A DNA stretch of 64,000 nt from Aliivibrio sp. EL58 (lineage in GTDB: Bacteria; Pseudomonadota; Gammaproteobacteria; Enterobacterales; Vibrionaceae). The stretch covers positions 1,267,531-1,331,530 of the forward strand of contig NZ_OMPC01000009.1 of NCBI RefSeq assembly GCF_900312675.1, given 5' to 3'. This document shows, one piece after another, positions 20,232 to 31,354 of the stretch. Under the pieces are notes generated by a model. That model ran no database searches and was not told where the DNA came from. It was given only the letters and a program-made list of their open reading frames with translations. Position 1 is the stretch's first letter; the number at the start of each line of letters is the position of its first letter. Made by a program: the position numbers and the translations under genes.

Positions 20232-21500
20232 TTAAATCAAATCAGCTAATTTTGCGAACACATCTGCTTGAGCTAAAGTTTCTTGCTCACCAGTAAGTAA
20301 GTTTTTAACGTTTACCGTTTGCTCAGCCACTTCACTCTCACCTAAGATAAGAACAACCGCAGCACCAGCATTATCTGCACGTTTAAATTGCTTTTTAAAA
20401 TTACCACCACCGAAGTGGCACATAACGCGTAAGCCTGGAACTTGTTCTCGTAGTGATTCAGCTAGCTTCATACCAGCCATCAATGTACCTTCACCAGAAG
20501 TCACCATGTACACGTCTACTGAGCGACGTACATTGGTTAATTCTAATGTTTCCATTAATAACACTAAACGCTCTAGGCCCATTGCAAAACCAACAGCTGG
20601 AGTTGCTTTACCACCTAATTGTTCAACAAGACCATCGTAACGACCGCCACCACATACTGTTCCTTGAGCACCTAGACTTTCAGTGATCCACTCAAAAACA
20701 GTACGGTTATAATAATCTAATCCACGAACTAAACGTTCATTAACTTGATATTGGATGCCAGCAGCGTCAAGTAGTTCACATAATCCAGAAAAATGTGCTT
20801 TTGAATCATCATCTAAGTACTCAGATAACTTAGGTGCATCACCTAAAATAGCTTGTACATCTGGATTCTTCGTATCAAGAACACGCATTGGGTTTGTATG
20901 CATACGACGTTTACAATCGTCATCTAACACATCTAAATGCTGTTCTAAAAATTCAACTAATGCGATACGGTAGTTAGCACGTGACTCTAATGAACCAATA
21001 GAGTTAAGTTCTAAACGTACGTGCTTATCAATACCTAGTTCACGCCATAAACGAGCTGTCATCATGATAAGTTCAGCATCAACATCTGGGCCATTTAAGC
21101 CAAAGACTTCAACACCTACTTGATGGAATTGACGGTAACGACCTTTCTGAGGGCGCTCATGACGGAACATAGGACCCATGTACCATAAACGCTGTTCTTG
21201 GTTGTAAAGTAAACCATTTTCAATTCCTGCACGTACACAACCCGCAGTCCCTTCTGGACGTAGCGTTAGGCTGTCGCCATTACGGTCTTCAAACGTGTAC
21301 ATCTCTTTTTCAACAACGTCTGTTACTTCACCAATAGCACGTTTGAATAAGTTTGTTTGTTCAACAATCGGCATACGTACTTCGTTGTAACCATATGCAC
21401 TAATTACGCGTTTTACGCTATCTTCAACTTTGTGCCACAATGGAGATTGTGTTGGAAGGCAGTCATTCATGCCTCGAATTGCTTGGATTGCTTTAGCCAC
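20232..21500 (-). CDS. hisS: Histidyl-tRNA synthetase
   Basis: Class II aminoacyl-tRNA synthetase that charges tRNA-His. Visible motifs are RGMNDCLP near the N-terminus, motif 2 with [19 protein letters not shown], the histidine-binding [13 protein letters not shown] (about 258-270), motif 3 [11 protein letters not shown], and a C-terminal anticodon-binding domain. 422 residues. I chose the GTG at 21500 because GGGAA lies seven bases upstream and the N-terminus then matches E. coli; the GTG at 21506 touches that site. Confidence 0.97.
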   Translation of the reverse strand: MAKAIQAIRGMNDCLPTQSPLWHKVEDSVKRVISAYGYNEVRMPIVEQTNLFKRAIGEVTDVVEKEMYTFEDRNGDSLTLRPEGTAGCVRAGIENGLLYNQEQRLWYMGPMFRHERPQKGRYRQFHQVGVEVFGLNGPDVDAELIMMTARLWRELGIDKHVRLELNSIGSLESRANYRIALVEFLEQHLDVLDDDCKRRMHTNPMRVLDTKNPDVQAILGDAPKLSEYLDDDSKAHFSGLCELLDAAGIQYQVNERLVRGLDYYNRTVFEWITESLGAQGTVCGGGRYDGLVEQLGGKATPAVGFAMGLERLVLLMETLELTNVRRSVDVYMVTSGEGTLMAGMKLAESLREQVPGLRVMCHFGGGNFKKQFKRADNAGAAVVLILGESEVAEQTVNVKNLLTGEQETLAQADVFAKLADLI

Positions 21501-21541
21501 GTTCACTTCCCGATGGATTTCATTTATATCTGGTTTGCTAA

Positions 21542-22660
21542 TCAGTCGATCTGATTAACATCAATTTGGTTTTCTTTAGATAGCATTGCTGCTTTCGCAC
21601 GGATCTTCGCTTCTAGCTTGTCCACAATATTGTCATTATCAAAGCGTTCTTTTTGACGAATGCCATCTTCATAGAATGCACTTTTTCGATTACTACCGGC
21701 AATGCCTAAATGAGACACTTCTGCTTCACCTGGGCCATTAACCACACAACCAATCAAAGAAACATCCATTGGTGTGATTAAATCTTCTAGACGCTGTTCT
21801 AACTCATTAACCGTACTAATAACATCAAACTCTTGACGAGAGCACGTTGGACACGCAATAAAGTTAATACCGCGAGAACGAATACGTAATGATTTTAGAA
21901 TATCAAAACCAACTTTGATCTCTTCAATTGGATCAGCAGCTAATGATATACGCAATGTGTCACCGATACCTTCAGATAGAAGTATACCTAAGCCTACTGC
22001 CGATTTCACAGAGCCTGCACGTGCACCGCCCGCTTCAGTTATACCTAAATGCAATGGTTGAGATATTTGCTTAGCCAATAGTCGATAAGAATCTACCGCT
22101 AAAAAGACATCTGATGCTTTTACGCTGACTTTAAATTGGTCGAAGTTCATTCGATCCAAGATATCTACATGGCGCATTGCTGATTCAAGTAACGCTTCTG
22201 CTGTTGGCTCTTTGTATTTTACTTGAATGTCTTTTTCTAATGAGCCGCCATTCACCCCAATACGAATTGGAATATTTTTATCTCTTGCGCAATCAACAAC
22301 AGAACGAATTCGTTGTTCATTACCAATATTGCCTGGATTAATACGTAAGCAATCCACGCCATATTCTGCAACTTTTAATGCAATACGATAATCAAAATGA
22401 ATATCAGCGACTAATGGCACAGATACTTGCTGTTTAATGATCTTAAACGCTTCTGCAGCATCCATTGTTGGCACTGAAACTCGAACAATATCAGCGCCTA
22501 CTTTTTCAAGTGCTTTAATTTGGGCTACCGTCGCAGCAACATCAGTCGTTAATGTATTTGTCATTGACTGAACAGCGATAGGCGCTCCATCACCAATAGG
22601 AACATTACCCACATAAATGCGAGTAGATTGGCGACGTTTAATTGGGGACTCTATATGCAT
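21542..22660 (-). CDS. ispG: 4-hydroxy-3-methylbut-2-en-1-yl diphosphate synthase
   Basis: [4Fe-4S] enzyme of the MEP isoprenoid pathway, converting MEcPP to HMBPP in the cytosol. TIM-barrel N-terminal part with [14 protein letters not shown] and VADIHFDY; iron-sulfur cysteines in [11 protein letters not shown] (about 265-275) and [10 protein letters not shown] (about 306-315). 372 residues, the gammaproteobacterial size. Twelve bases after rodZ and 41 before hisS, so part of a long operon. Needs the ISC machinery encoded about 6 kb away. Confidence 0.97.
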   Translation of the reverse strand: MHIESPIKRRQSTRIYVGNVPIGDGAPIAVQSMTNTLTTDVAATVAQIKALEKVGADIVRVSVPTMDAAEAFKIIKQQVSVPLVADIHFDYRIALKVAEYGVDCLRINPGNIGNEQRIRSVVDCARDKNIPIRIGVNGGSLEKDIQVKYKEPTAEALLESAMRHVDILDRMNFDQFKVSVKASDVFLAVDSYRLLAKQISQPLHLGITEAGGARAGSVKSAVGLGILLSEGIGDTLRISLAADPIEEIKVGFDILKSLRIRSRGINFIACPTCSRQEFDVISTVNELEQRLEDLITPMDVSLIGCVVNGPGEAEVSHLGIAGSNRKSAFYEDGIRQKERFDNDNIVDKLEAKIRAKAAMLSKENQIDVNQID

Positions 22661-22672
22661 GGAATCAACTCA

Positions 22673-23590
22673 TTATTGAGGTAAGGTTAATCGTGCAACT
22701 TTACCTGCTGGATAAGCAGATAAATCAACAGGTTTGCCTTTATAAGTTAGTGTCACGGCACTTGGTGCGCCAATAATTAATTTATAAGGGGCTTTACCTG
22801 TTAGTTTTAATGTTTGATTTGCTTTTTTTACGCCAGAATACAAACGATTGTTTGAAGCGTCTTGAACTTGTAGCCAGCAATCGCTGTTAAAGGTCATCGT
22901 TACATCTTCAGTCACGATAACTTTTGTCTCAACAATTTTCTCAGCTTTTGCTTCAACCGGAGTAACAGCCTTAGGCTCTTCTTCGATTTGCTTTTCAAGT
23001 TCAGCAGGATCTGTTTCTAGATCAGAAACCTTAGTATCTAACTCAAGCATTTCAGCTTCTGTTAATGTTGGTTCCAGCTCTGTCGCAGTAGCATCATTTT
23101 CTGTTGGTTCAATTGCTTCTGCCGTTGCTACATCACTTATCAATGTAACATCCTGTGTGCTTTCTAGTTGAGCTTGTTCTTGCCACCACCATAAAACAGA
23201 CATACTTAAGATCAGAGCAAAAATAACCCATGTTAACTTCATAATACGATTGTCATGTTTTTCTCTTTTTGTCTTACGAGAAAAACTTTGCATGTCATGC
23301 TCTTCTATTAAGGTTTTACCAAGCTGATCTAAGGCATTTAATACTTTAACTTCTGGTACGTTCACCACTTTGGCGTAAGATCGATAATAACCCCGAGTAA
23401 ACGTGGCTAATTTCCCCATGTCAAATTCGTCAGCTTCAATTTGTTGTAAGACTTCGACACGTAAACGCAAGCGAGATGAGACTTCCTCAAGTGTTAGTCC
23501 TAGCTCTTCACGGGCTTCTTTCAATAATTGCCCTGGAGCAATAAGAGTCTCTTTTACTTCACTTGTTATTTCAATATTTTCAGTAGTCAT
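22673..23590 (-). CDS. rodZ: Cytoskeletal cell-shape protein RodZ
   Basis: Bitopic inner-membrane protein that links MreB to the elongation machinery. The cytoplasmic N-terminus has a Cro/HTH-like MreB-binding domain (about 18-85, GQLLKEAREELGLTLEEVS). A transmembrane segment lies near 118-138 (VIFALILSMSVLWWW), then an acidic Glu/Thr-rich periplasmic linker, then the C-terminal DUF4115 beta domain (about 225-305). 305 residues. Its start overlaps the end of pilW by 11 bases, indicating coupling. Confidence 0.94.
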   Translation of the reverse strand: MTTENIEITSEVKETLIAPGQLLKEAREELGLTLEEVSSRLRLRVEVLQQIEADEFDMGKLATFTRGYYRSYAKVVNVPEVKVLNALDQLGKTLIEEHDMQSFSRKTKREKHDNRIMKLTWVIFALILSMSVLWWWQEQAQLESTQDVTLISDVATAEAIEPTENDATATELEPTLTEAEMLELDTKVSDLETDPAELEKQIEEEPKAVTPVEAKAEKIVETKVIVTEDVTMTFNSDCWLQVQDASNNRLYSGVKKANQTLKLTGKAPYKLIIGAPSAVTLTYKGKPVDLSAYPAGKVARLTLPQ

Positions 23591-24341
23591 AATTTATATA
23601 GTTCTGATATTCGATGGAGTCCGGATACTCTGTCCCAAGTATATTTGCGTACTTGTTAACTAAGTGCATATTGCCTGCTTTTTTTTCTAATTCTATGAGT
23701 AAGCTTAGGCTAATGGGTTTATATCCGTACTTCTTATTAAATTTAAACAGTAAAACTCTCGGTTCTGAATAGTTGCCTTCATCAATATTCAATTTTGCCA
23801 ATTGAAGGGTAGAACGAACACGATTTGGATCATGAGCCAGCGAGCGCTCAAAATACGTTTTAGCTGTCACTTTATCCCCACTACTCAATGCACACATTGC
23901 GGCATTTTCATAACTTGTAGAAACAAGATAGTAGTCAGGTAATTCGATTGCTTGAGAAAAATTTTGCTGGGCTTTCTCATATTCGCCATTTTTACAAAGA
24001 AAAACGCCGTAGTTATTTAATACATTACCATTTTTTGACGAAGAACGTAATGCTCGTTTGTAAGCCTTTTCAGCTAAAGCGGTTTCTTGGACTTGTTGGT
24101 AATAATAAGCGAGGGAGGTTTGAGAACGGTAATAGTTAGGGGCGTACTGTGCAGCCAATTCCAAATTTTCACGGGCTTTGATCATATCCCCCGCATTCAA
24201 ATAGCTTAATCCAAGGGCAATTCGAGCTTCTGCTGCTCGAATTTCCTCTTCTTTACTCATGTCATCTATTTTATTAACAGTGACACAACCAGCACTAATC
24301 AATAATCCAAACGTTATTAGTGCTGCTCGCCATTTTTTCAT
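23580..24341 (-). CDS. pilW: Type IV pilus biogenesis lipoprotein PilW (PilF)
   Basis: Outer-membrane TPR lipoprotein (pilotin) that helps the type IV pilus secretin assemble. Lipobox ISAGC (Cys about residue 19), then tandem TPR units from about 35 to 200 (for example ARIALGLSYLNAGDMIKARENLE and NVLNNYGVFLCKNGEYEKA). 253 residues. Positioned rlmN-pilW-rodZ as in other Vibrionaceae, 30 bases after rlmN. Confidence 0.92.
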   Translation of the reverse strand: MKKWRAALITFGLLISAGCVTVNKIDDMSKEEEIRAAEARIALGLSYLNAGDMIKARENLELAAQYAPNYYRSQTSLAYYYQQVQETALAEKAYKRALRSSSKNGNVLNNYGVFLCKNGEYEKAQQNFSQAIELPDYYLVSTSYENAAMCALSSGDKVTAKTYFERSLAHDPNRVRSTLQLAKLNIDEGNYSEPRVLLFKFNKKYGYKPISLSLLIELEKKAGNMHLVNKYANILGTEYPDSIEYQNYINYDY

Positions 24342-24371
24342 TCTGCCTTCCCTTGCTGTTATACACCAAGA

Positions 24372-25490
24372 TTAAACAGTTTTAACAGGGATCCCTTCGC
24401 CTTGCTGTTTAACTTGAGTACGTTTAGTTCTATCGATTACATCGCCAACCAACTGGCCACAAGCAGCATCGATATCGTCACCACGTGTTTTACGAACGGT
24501 TACCGTAAAATCATATTCCATTAGTGTTTTCATGAATCGATCAATTCGTGAATTACTTGGTTTCTTGTATGGTGACCCAGGGTATGGGTTAAATGGAATC
24601 AAATTAATCTTCGCAGGTGTTTCTTTTAATAGTTCTGCGAGTTGTCTTGCATGGTTCATATCATCATTAACATGATCTAACAGAACATACTCAACGGTCA
24701 CGCGACCACGGTTAGCATTTGATGAAGCAATGTACTCACGTACACACGCTAAAAACGCTTCAATATTCCAACGGTCATTAATCGGCATGATTTCACTGCG
24801 CAATTCATCCGTTGGTGCATGAAGAGAGATAGCTAAAGCAACATCAACTTTACCAATCATTTGCTCTAAACCTGAAACAACACCTGATGTAGATACTGTT
24901 ACACGACGTTTAGACAGACCAAAACCAAGATCATCAAGCATGATGTCTAGTGATGGGATCAAGTTTTTCATGTTTAGTAATGGCTCACCCATCCCCATCA
25001 TTACAACATTGGTAATTGGGCGGCGACCTGTTTCTTTCTCTAAACCAATCTCACGAGCTGCACGCCAAATTTGGCCTACAATTTCAGATACTTTAAGGTT
25101 ACGGTTAAAACCTTGTTGTGCCGTTGAGCAGAATGTACATGCTAGTGCACAACCCACTTGAGAAGAAACACATAATGTTGCACGGTCTCCATCTGGGATA
25201 TATACCGTTTCAACGTCTTGATCGCCAACTTTCATTGCCCACTTAATCGTACCATCAGCTGAATGTTGAGCTTCAGATACGTAAGGTGCACGGATCTCAC
25301 ACTTGTGTTTTAGTTTTTCACGAAGTTTTTTGTTGATGTTATTCATTTGATCGAAGTCATCACAACCAAAGTGATACATCCACTTCATAATTTGATCGGC
25401 TCTGAATGCTTTCTCTCCTAATTCCTCAGAAAAAAATGCTCGAAGTCCTTTACGATCAAAGTCCAGTAGATTGATTTTAGCTGTAGTCAT
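24372..25490 (-). CDS. rlmN: Dual-specificity rRNA/tRNA adenine-C2 methyltransferase RlmN
   Basis: Radical-SAM enzyme that methylates C2 of A2503 in 23S rRNA and A37 in some tRNAs. The [4Fe-4S] motif CALACTFC (about 114-121) and the methyl-carrying cysteine in DIDAACGQL near the C-terminus are both present. 372 residues. Start at 25490 chosen for GAGAGG nine bases upstream; 18 further codons are open upstream but lack a ribosome binding site. First gene of the pilW-rodZ-ispG-hisS-yfgM-bamB run. Confidence 0.97.
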   Translation of the reverse strand: MTTAKINLLDFDRKGLRAFFSEELGEKAFRADQIMKWMYHFGCDDFDQMNNINKKLREKLKHKCEIRAPYVSEAQHSADGTIKWAMKVGDQDVETVYIPDGDRATLCVSSQVGCALACTFCSTAQQGFNRNLKVSEIVGQIWRAAREIGLEKETGRRPITNVVMMGMGEPLLNMKNLIPSLDIMLDDLGFGLSKRRVTVSTSGVVSGLEQMIGKVDVALAISLHAPTDELRSEIMPINDRWNIEAFLACVREYIASSNANRGRVTVEYVLLDHVNDDMNHARQLAELLKETPAKINLIPFNPYPGSPYKKPSNSRIDRFMKTLMEYDFTVTVRKTRGDDIDAACGQLVGDVIDRTKRTQVKQQGEGIPVKTV

Positions 25491-25594
25491 GTTGCCTCTC
25501 TGATAAATAACATCACCGCGAATATCGGGCGCAGAATTGTACAAGTTTTGAGAGAATATTACTAGAGGTAGAGGTATGAGGAAAAATCAAAGAA

Positions 25595-25693
25595 TAGAAA
25601 CTATATGCACTTCGTGCCTGGATACTATAAGAGCAGATAGGCAGACAGCGTAAGCTACACTGCTCTTATAGGAAGTGAAGCGATTAGTTTCTA
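25595..25693. repeat. 99-base three-tier palindrome between ndk and rlmN
   Basis: Nested inverted arms TAGAAACTA / TAGTTTCTA (25595-25603, 25685-25693), CACTTC / GAAGTG (25608-25613, 25672-25677) and TATAAGAGCAG / CTGCTCTTATA (25626-25636, 25660-25670) close around a 23-base centre. It has no coding capacity and no clear U-tract. Consistent with a MITE or REP-like insertion or a long hairpin RNA. Confidence 0.65.
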
Positions 25694-25731
25694 GTTAATA
25701 TAGAAAGCTTAGCTTACTTTTTAACATGACT

Positions 25732-26166
25732 TTATTCTGCTGGACGAGAACAAATTTCATCATCAGCGAAGAAATACGCAATTTCACGAGCCGCTGATTC
25801 TGGGCTATCTGAACCATGAACTGAGTTGTAACGCATGCTTATTGCATAGTCAGAACGAATAGTTCCGCATGCAGCTTGCTCTGGGTTTGTTTTTCCCATT
25901 AACTCACGGTAACGAACAATTACATCTTCACCTTCAAGTACTTGAACCATTACAGGTCCTGATGTCATGTATTCAACTAAGGCATTAAAGAACTCTTTAC
26001 CTTCATGTTCAGCATAAAAACCTTGCGCCTGCTCTTTGGTTAAAAGAAGCATCTTCGCGGCTACAACTTGCATACCTGTTTTTTCAATACGACGATAAAT
26101 AGCGCCAATTAAATTACGTTTAACAGCGTCTGGTTTTACAATTGAAAAAGTACGTTCTATTGTCAT
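25732..26166 (-). CDS. ndk: Nucleoside diphosphate kinase
   Basis: Transfers the gamma-phosphate from ATP to nucleoside diphosphates through a phosphohistidine; cytosolic. The catalytic His lies in [10 protein letters not shown] (about residue 118), with the N-terminal [17 protein letters not shown] block typical of the family. 144 residues, one more than E. coli. Stands alone between rlmN and pepB, as commonly seen near the isc region. Confidence 0.98.
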   Translation of the reverse strand: MTIERTFSIVKPDAVKRNLIGAIYRRIEKTGMQVVAAKMLLLTKEQAQGFYAEHEGKEFFNALVEYMTSGPVMVQVLEGEDVIVRYRELMGKTNPEQAACGTIRSDYAISMRYNSVHGSDSPESAAREIAYFFADDEICSRPAE

Positions 26167-26269
26167 TTTACTTTCCTTTAAAGTGTCTTTTTAGATCTTA
26201 TATTAATTCTAAACAGTACTCTCTATTCTCTTAAATCGACAATAAAAATACTGATGGGAATTATCTAAA

Positions 26270-26303
26270 AGAAAAAAGAAGACCGAGCATGACTCGATCT
26301 TCA
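26270..26303 (-). terminator. Terminator of pepB
   Basis: GAAGACCGAG / CTCGATCTTC stem (one G:U) with a T-run on the minus strand, just after the pepB stop codon. Confidence 0.85.
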
Positions 26304-26309
26304 TTCTAT

Positions 26310-27596
26310 TTATTTCGTTAAAAGGTTTGCTAATGTTCTTACACCAACCCCTGTTGCTCCAGCAGACCATTTATCTGACGGGGCAGTACGGTAAGTTGCT
26401 GAACAATCCATATGCAACCATCCTTTCTTATAATCATCAACAAAGTAAGAAAGAAAACCTGCAGCTGTACTTGCACCTGGTGAATATGGACCAGATCCAA
26501 TGTTTGCTAAATCAGCAAAACTTGATGGCAACATAGTTCGGTGGAATTCCATTAACGGTAAGCGCCATAGCCCTTCATTTTCTTCCTGAGCAGAAGCAAG
26601 TGCTTTTTGACTTAACTCATCATCAAAGCTTAACAATGAATGGAAATCATTACCTACTGCCATTTTAGCTGCACCGGTTAGTGTTGCACAGTCGATAATA
26701 AGCTCTGGGTTTTGTGCTGAAGCAAATTGAAGACCATCAGCTAATACTAAACGACCTTCTGCATCGGTATTTAAGATCTCTACTGTTTTACCATTTTTGT
26801 AGGTAATGATATCGCCTAGCTTTAATGCTCGACCAGAAATCATGTTTTCAGCACAACATAAAATCAATTTAACACGCTTGTCTAAACCACGAAGAATCGA
26901 CATTGCAAGGCCAGCCGTCGCTAATGCAGAGCCGCCCATGTCCGCTTTCATTGATGCCATGCCGCCAGACGGTTTAATACTGTAACCACCTGAATCGAAC
27001 GTAATGCCTTTACCAACCAAACATGCAAATACTGGTGCATTTTCGTCGCCCGTCGGGTTGTAATCTAACTGTAGCATCGCTGAAGTACGTTCTGAGCCAC
27101 GACCTACCGCATAAATACCCGTCCAACCTTCAGTAAGTAAATCTTTATCTTTAACAATCTTAGCCGTAACGGTACCAGCAGGCGCCACCGACTTAATAAA
27201 CTCAGCAGCCATTGTCGTTAACTGACGAGGGGCTACTTCTTCTGCCGTTTTATTGATAACTTCACGAGTCCAATTAGTCGTCAAAATACGATCATTCAAC
27301 TCTTTTTCATCTGCCGCTGCAAGCCCAGCCCAAGTCACGTCATTATTGCTTTTCGAATCACGGAAGCCTTGAACAAAAGACCAAATAGACTCTAAATCCC
27401 ACTCTGAACCTTCTAGTTCAACAGCAACAATACCTTGACCTGTTAACTTTCGAGCTGCACGCTGAATTGCACTATAAACGTCGCTGTCGGTACAGTGGAT
27501 AACAGCACCTTCAGCCGTAAATGAAAGCGGTGCGTTGTCACCCCAATGAGTAGGTGCAGCAATTGATGAAAGTTGTACAGTCAACTTTTGTGACAT
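26310..27596 (-). CDS. pepB: Peptidase B (M17 leucyl aminopeptidase family)
   Basis: Metal-dependent broad-specificity aminopeptidase, cytosolic, important for cysteinylglycine and small-peptide turnover. M17 metal-site motifs [15 protein letters not shown] (about 193-207), KADMGGSA and the signature [14 protein letters not shown] (about 276-289) are complete. 428 residues, matching E. coli PepB (427). Downstream of iscX as in E. coli, but 230 bases away, so it may have its own promoter. Confidence 0.96.
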   Translation of the reverse strand: MSQKLTVQLSSIAAPTHWGDNAPLSFTAEGAVIHCTDSDVYSAIQRAARKLTGQGIVAVELEGSEWDLESIWSFVQGFRDSKSNNDVTWAGLAAADEKELNDRILTTNWTREVINKTAEEVAPRQLTTMAAEFIKSVAPAGTVTAKIVKDKDLLTEGWTGIYAVGRGSERTSAMLQLDYNPTGDENAPVFACLVGKGITFDSGGYSIKPSGGMASMKADMGGSALATAGLAMSILRGLDKRVKLILCCAENMISGRALKLGDIITYKNGKTVEILNTDAEGRLVLADGLQFASAQNPELIIDCATLTGAAKMAVGNDFHSLLSFDDELSQKALASAQEENEGLWRLPLMEFHRTMLPSSFADLANIGSGPYSPGASTAAGFLSYFVDDYKKGWLHMDCSATYRTAPSDKWSAGATGVGVRTLANLLTK

Positions 27597-27826
27597 GGTG
27601 AATCTCCTTTAAGCACGCAATAACTCCATACAATCATACAGATTAGCTCTGCCAATTATTTATATTGCGTTAATACAAACCGGTAATAAGCGAACAGAAT
27701 GTTCTTTTAATATAATTTGCCTACTTTACCTTGGCGATACAAGGAATTTCAGCAAAATCTAAGAGATTGATCTAAGCAGTTGGTGGGAATTTAGACGTTA
27801 TAACTGAATTGATTAATTTTAGTGAA

Positions 27827-28027
27827 CTAATCCCATTCATCCATCCAACAAAGCACTATCGCTTCCAATACTTTTTCTCCAGAATGTTTAGGATCATCAT
27901 CGAAGTCGTCTAACTCTAAAACCCATTGGCACAAATCAGTAAACCGCACTGTTTTTGGATCCGTATCCGGATACTTATCTGACAATTCAATCGCTATTTC
28001 TCTAGAATCTATCCATTTCAAACTCAT
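27827..28027 (-). CDS. iscX: IscX, ISC-associated iron-binding protein
   Basis: Small acidic cytosolic protein (66 residues) that binds IscS and iron and tunes cluster assembly. Typical sequence features are [13 protein letters not shown], the [10 protein letters not shown] segment and a Glu/Asp-rich C-terminus (DDFDDDP). Lies 115 bases after fdx, with a terminator-like hairpin between, so expression may be uncoupled from iscRSUA-hscBA-fdx. Confidence 0.95.
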   Translation of the reverse strand: MSLKWIDSREIAIELSDKYPDTDPKTVRFTDLCQWVLELDDFDDDPKHSGEKVLEAIVLCWMDEWD

Positions 28028-28063
28028 TGTAAACTCCTTTTAAATTGGTCATTTTATAGCTAA

Positions 28064-28115
28064 TAAAAAAGGCAAGCTTGAGGCGAGTAATCACTTACTT
28101 CTCAAAACTTGCCCT
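28064..28115 (-). terminator. Terminator-like hairpin between fdx and iscX
   Basis: GGCAAG-TTGAG / CTCAA-CTTGCC imperfect stem with an 18-base loop, followed on the minus strand by TTTTTTATT. It would end or thin the isc transcript before iscX. Confidence 0.7.
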
Positions 28116-28142
28116 CTTATTTAACATCTTAGGTTTTGAAGA

Positions 28143-28481
28143 TTAATGATCTTCTGATGCTAAGTTTAGTGTATATTTTGGAATTTCTACCACTAAATCT
28201 TGTTTTGCCATTCTCGCTTGGCAACCAAGGCGAGATTCTGGTTCTAGACCCCATGCTTTATCTAGCATGTCATCTTCAAGCTCATCACTTTCTTCAAGTG
28301 AATCAAACCCTTCACGGATAACAATATGACACGTTGTACATGCACATGATTTCTCACACGCATGCTCAATCGCAATACCATTTTTAAGGGCTACATCTAA
28401 AACCGTTTCGCCTTCATTTGCTTCAAGTACTGCACCTTCTGGGCATAACTCATTGTGTGGTAGAACAATAATCTTTGGCAT
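28143..28481 (-). CDS. fdx: ISC-type [2Fe-2S] ferredoxin
   Basis: Adrenodoxin-like ferredoxin that supplies electrons to IscU-based cluster assembly. Cluster ligands follow C-x5-C-x2-C (CEKSCACTTC, about 42-51), with a fourth Cys in SRLGCQARM (about 87). 112 residues. Two bases separate it from hscA, so translational coupling is likely. Confidence 0.97.
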   Translation of the reverse strand: MPKIIVLPHNELCPEGAVLEANEGETVLDVALKNGIAIEHACEKSCACTTCHIVIREGFDSLEESDELEDDMLDKAWGLEPESRLGCQARMAKQDLVVEIPKYTLNLASEDH

Positions 28482-28483
28482 TT

Positions 28484-30337
28484 CTATACCTCATCAATAG
28501 ATTGACCGGCTAATGCGGCGCGAATAGATGCATCCATTCGACGCGCAGCAAACTCTTGGCTTGCTTCATCAGCGTGTTTAATTCCATCTTCAATTGCTTG
28601 CGTATCTGTACCTTGACGTACTGTGATCAACGCTTCAACTGCTTGTAAAACTTCTGCTTGTTCTTCTTTGGATAGTAATGCATCGCCATCATTATTAAGC
28701 GCGACAACTAATCCTTCGATAACACGGTCAGCTTCAACTTGCTGCTCTGCTAATGCACGAGCTTGCATATCTTCTTTAGCAAACGTCATTGAATCTTTCA
28801 GCATGCTAGCTACTTCATTATCACTTAAACCATAAGAAGGCTTAACTTGAATATGAGATTGAACACCGGTACTTTTTTCCATTGCAGTTACAGATAAAAG
28901 ACCATCAGCATCCACTTGGTAAGTCACTCGGATATGTGCAGCACCCGCCGTCATCGGTGGAATACCTTTCAATGAGAAGCGAGCAAGAGAGCGCCCATCT
29001 TCCACCATTTCACGCTCACCTTGAACGACATGAACCATCATGCCTGTTTGACCATCTTTAAAAGTGGTAAATTCTTGTGCTTTCGCTACAGGGATCGTGG
29101 TATTACGCGGAATGATTTTTTCAACCAAGCCGCCCATGGTTTCTATACCTAGAGACAATGGAATAACATCAAGCAATAACATTTCAGCATCAGGTTTATT
29201 ACCCACTAAAATATCCGCTTGAATGGCAGCGCCAATAGCAACCACTTGATCAGGGTCGATACTGGTTAATGGCGTTTTGCCAAAATAATCTCCTACAGAG
29301 CTACGTACGATAGGTGTTCTTGTTGAACCGCCAACCATAACCACTTCCATTACTTCTTCTGCGGTAATATCTGCATCTTTTAATGCACGGCGACAAGCCA
29401 TTAGTGTTTTCTTCACTAACGATTGAATTAATTGATTAAAAATATCAACTGTAATATTGCCTGACCATTCTTTAAAAGAAACAGTCACTGAGTCTGCATC
29501 TGACAATGCCACTTTAGTTTCTGTTGCTAATGTCAAAAGCTCACGCTGTTCTTGATTAGAAAGTGCTGATGTAATACCTGCTTGGTCTTTAATCCATTGC
29601 GCTAATGCATGGTCAAAGTCATCACCACCCAGTGCAGAATCACCACCTGTTGCTAATACTTCAAATACGCCTTTTGATAAACGTAGGATTGAAATATCAA
29701 ACGTACCACCACCAAGATCATAAACTGCAATAACGCCTTCTTGACCTGAATCTAAGCCATAAGCAATCGCAGCGGCTGTTGGTTCATTTAATAGACGAAG
29801 CACATTTAAGCCAGCTAATGTTGCTGCATCTTTGGTTCCTGCGCGCTGAGCATCATCAAAATAAGCCGGTACTGTAATGACAACACCTTCAAGATCGCCA
29901 CCTAACGTTGCTTGAGCTCGGTTAGATAATGATTTAAGGATCTCTGCTGATACTTGAACTGGGTTCACATCACCTTGAGGTGTATTAATAACAGGTAACC
30001 CATTATCACTTTCTTTAAATTCGTAAGGTAAATCAGGGTAACGTGTTTGAATGTCTTTCAGCGAACGGCCCATTAAACGTTTTACCGAAATAATGGTATT
30101 TTGAGGATCTAAAGCCGCAGACTGGTAAGCGTTGGCACCCACACAAATTTTATCGTTTTGATATTGCACTACGGACGGAAGAATTACATTGCCTTTTGTA
30201 TCCGGTAATGTCTTTGCTTCACCACTTCGAACCGAAGCGACTAGTGAGTTAGTTGTGCCTAAATCGATGCCGACTGCTAGTTTATGTTGATGTGGTGCAG
30301 CACTTTGTCCAGGCTCAGAAATTTGTAGAAATGCCAT
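28484..30337 (-). CDS. hscA: Fe-S scaffold chaperone HscA
   Basis: Specialised Hsp70 that, with HscB, pulls clusters off IscU using ATP. N-terminal actin-like ATPase with [25 protein letters not shown] and the GGSTRTP phosphate loop; substrate domain from about residue 390 and helical lid at the end. 617 residues, as in E. coli (616). Sits between hscB and fdx in the isc operon. Confidence 0.98.
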   Translation of the reverse strand: MAFLQISEPGQSAAPHQHKLAVGIDLGTTNSLVASVRSGEAKTLPDTKGNVILPSVVQYQNDKICVGANAYQSAALDPQNTIISVKRLMGRSLKDIQTRYPDLPYEFKESDNGLPVINTPQGDVNPVQVSAEILKSLSNRAQATLGGDLEGVVITVPAYFDDAQRAGTKDAATLAGLNVLRLLNEPTAAAIAYGLDSGQEGVIAVYDLGGGTFDISILRLSKGVFEVLATGGDSALGGDDFDHALAQWIKDQAGITSALSNQEQRELLTLATETKVALSDADSVTVSFKEWSGNITVDIFNQLIQSLVKKTLMACRRALKDADITAEEVMEVVMVGGSTRTPIVRSSVGDYFGKTPLTSIDPDQVVAIGAAIQADILVGNKPDAEMLLLDVIPLSLGIETMGGLVEKIIPRNTTIPVAKAQEFTTFKDGQTGMMVHVVQGEREMVEDGRSLARFSLKGIPPMTAGAAHIRVTYQVDADGLLSVTAMEKSTGVQSHIQVKPSYGLSDNEVASMLKDSMTFAKEDMQARALAEQQVEADRVIEGLVVALNNDGDALLSKEEQAEVLQAVEALITVRQGTDTQAIEDGIKHADEASQEFAARRMDASIRAALAGQSIDEV

Positions 30338-30372
30338 GGGTAATATCCTTCACTTAATTAATCTAACAAAGA

Positions 30373-30888
30373 TTAATTTAATAATTTATCTTCTAACTTT
30401 TCGACTTCTTGATTGAGCTTATCAATAAACTTCAATTTACGTACGCTTTGTGCCGCTTCTTGCCATGCATCCGCGTCTAATTGTTTTTTTAATTCAGACA
30501 ATTGTGATTTACGCATTGCGGAAACATTTTCAGAAAAATCAAATAACGCACTTTCAGGATCTGAACTTGATGAGATATCTTCTAGATCTTCTCGCAGTTC
30601 CATTTGTTGCATTAAAAACATTGGATCTTGCATCGTCGTTTGTTCACCACGAATATCATGACCTTGTTCTGAAAGTAAGTATTCTGCACGGGAGACTGGA
30701 TTTTTTAGCGTTTGATAAGCGTCGTTAATTTGCGCCGCTTTTTGAACGGAAAGTAAACGGTCACGTTCTGACGAAGTCGCGAAGTTATCAGGGTGGAATC
30801 GTTTCTGCAATTCACGGAATTGAGCAGAAAGAAGGCCACCATCCAGTTCAAACTGGTTTGGCAGCCCAAATAATTCAAAATGATTCAT
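30373..30888 (-). CDS. hscB: Fe-S assembly co-chaperone HscB
   Basis: J-domain protein that delivers IscU to HscA and stimulates its ATPase. The HPD motif is in KRFHPDNF (about residue 32), within an N-terminal J domain; the C-terminal three-helix region binds IscU. 171 residues, the usual length. Fifteen bases after iscA and 35 before hscA. Confidence 0.97.
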   Translation of the reverse strand: MNHFELFGLPNQFELDGGLLSAQFRELQKRFHPDNFATSSERDRLLSVQKAAQINDAYQTLKNPVSRAEYLLSEQGHDIRGEQTTMQDPMFLMQQMELREDLEDISSSSDPESALFDFSENVSAMRKSQLSELKKQLDADAWQEAAQSVRKLKFIDKLNQEVEKLEDKLLN

Positions 30889-30903
30889 AGTTAACGTTAT
30901 GCT

Positions 30904-31227
30904 CTATACGTTGAAGCTTTCACCACACCCACATTCACTTTTTACGTTTGGATTGTTGAATTGGAAACCTTCATTTAGACCTTCTTTAGCAAAGTCTAAT
31001 TCAGTTCCATCCATGTAAGCTAAGCTTTTTGGATCGATGATAATCTTAACCCCAAACTCTTCAAACACTTGGTCTTCTTCGTTTAGTTCATCAACAAATT
31101 CAAGAATATACGCCATACCAGAGCAACCAGAGGTTCTTACGCCTAAACGTAGACCAATGCCTTTTCCTCGGTTTTCAAGAAATGTTTGAACACGGCTTGC
31201 TGCTGCTTCAGTTACTGAAATGGCCAT
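30904..31227 (-). CDS. iscA: A-type iron-sulfur carrier IscA
   Basis: Cluster carrier or iron donor to apo-proteins. The three conserved cysteines are in TSGCSGMAY (about 35) and ECGCGE (about 99 and 101). 107 residues, as in E. coli. Start at 31227 chosen for AAAGG eight bases upstream; the open frame extends 11 codons further without a better site. Confidence 0.97.
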   Translation of the reverse strand: MAISVTEAAASRVQTFLENRGKGIGLRLGVRTSGCSGMAYILEFVDELNEEDQVFEEFGVKIIIDPKSLAYMDGTELDFAKEGLNEGFQFNNPNVKSECGCGESFNV

Positions 31228-31295
31228 ACTACAACCTTTACTATATTTGTTTGTGGTCATGGGTGTCGTTAATCAATAACGACCTATATTAGACA

Positions 31296-31340
31296 ATAAA
31301 GCGCCGTATTTACACGATATCACGTAAACAGACGCTTTAT
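31296..31340. other. Hairpin between iscU and iscA
   Basis: ATAAAGCG / CGCTTTAT outer stem with an inner near-palindrome TTTACACGAT / ATCACGTAAA, in the 127 bases between iscU and iscA. No U-tract, so it may be an mRNA processing or stability structure rather than a terminator. Confidence 0.55.
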
Positions 31341-31354
31341 AACGTTACTTAATC

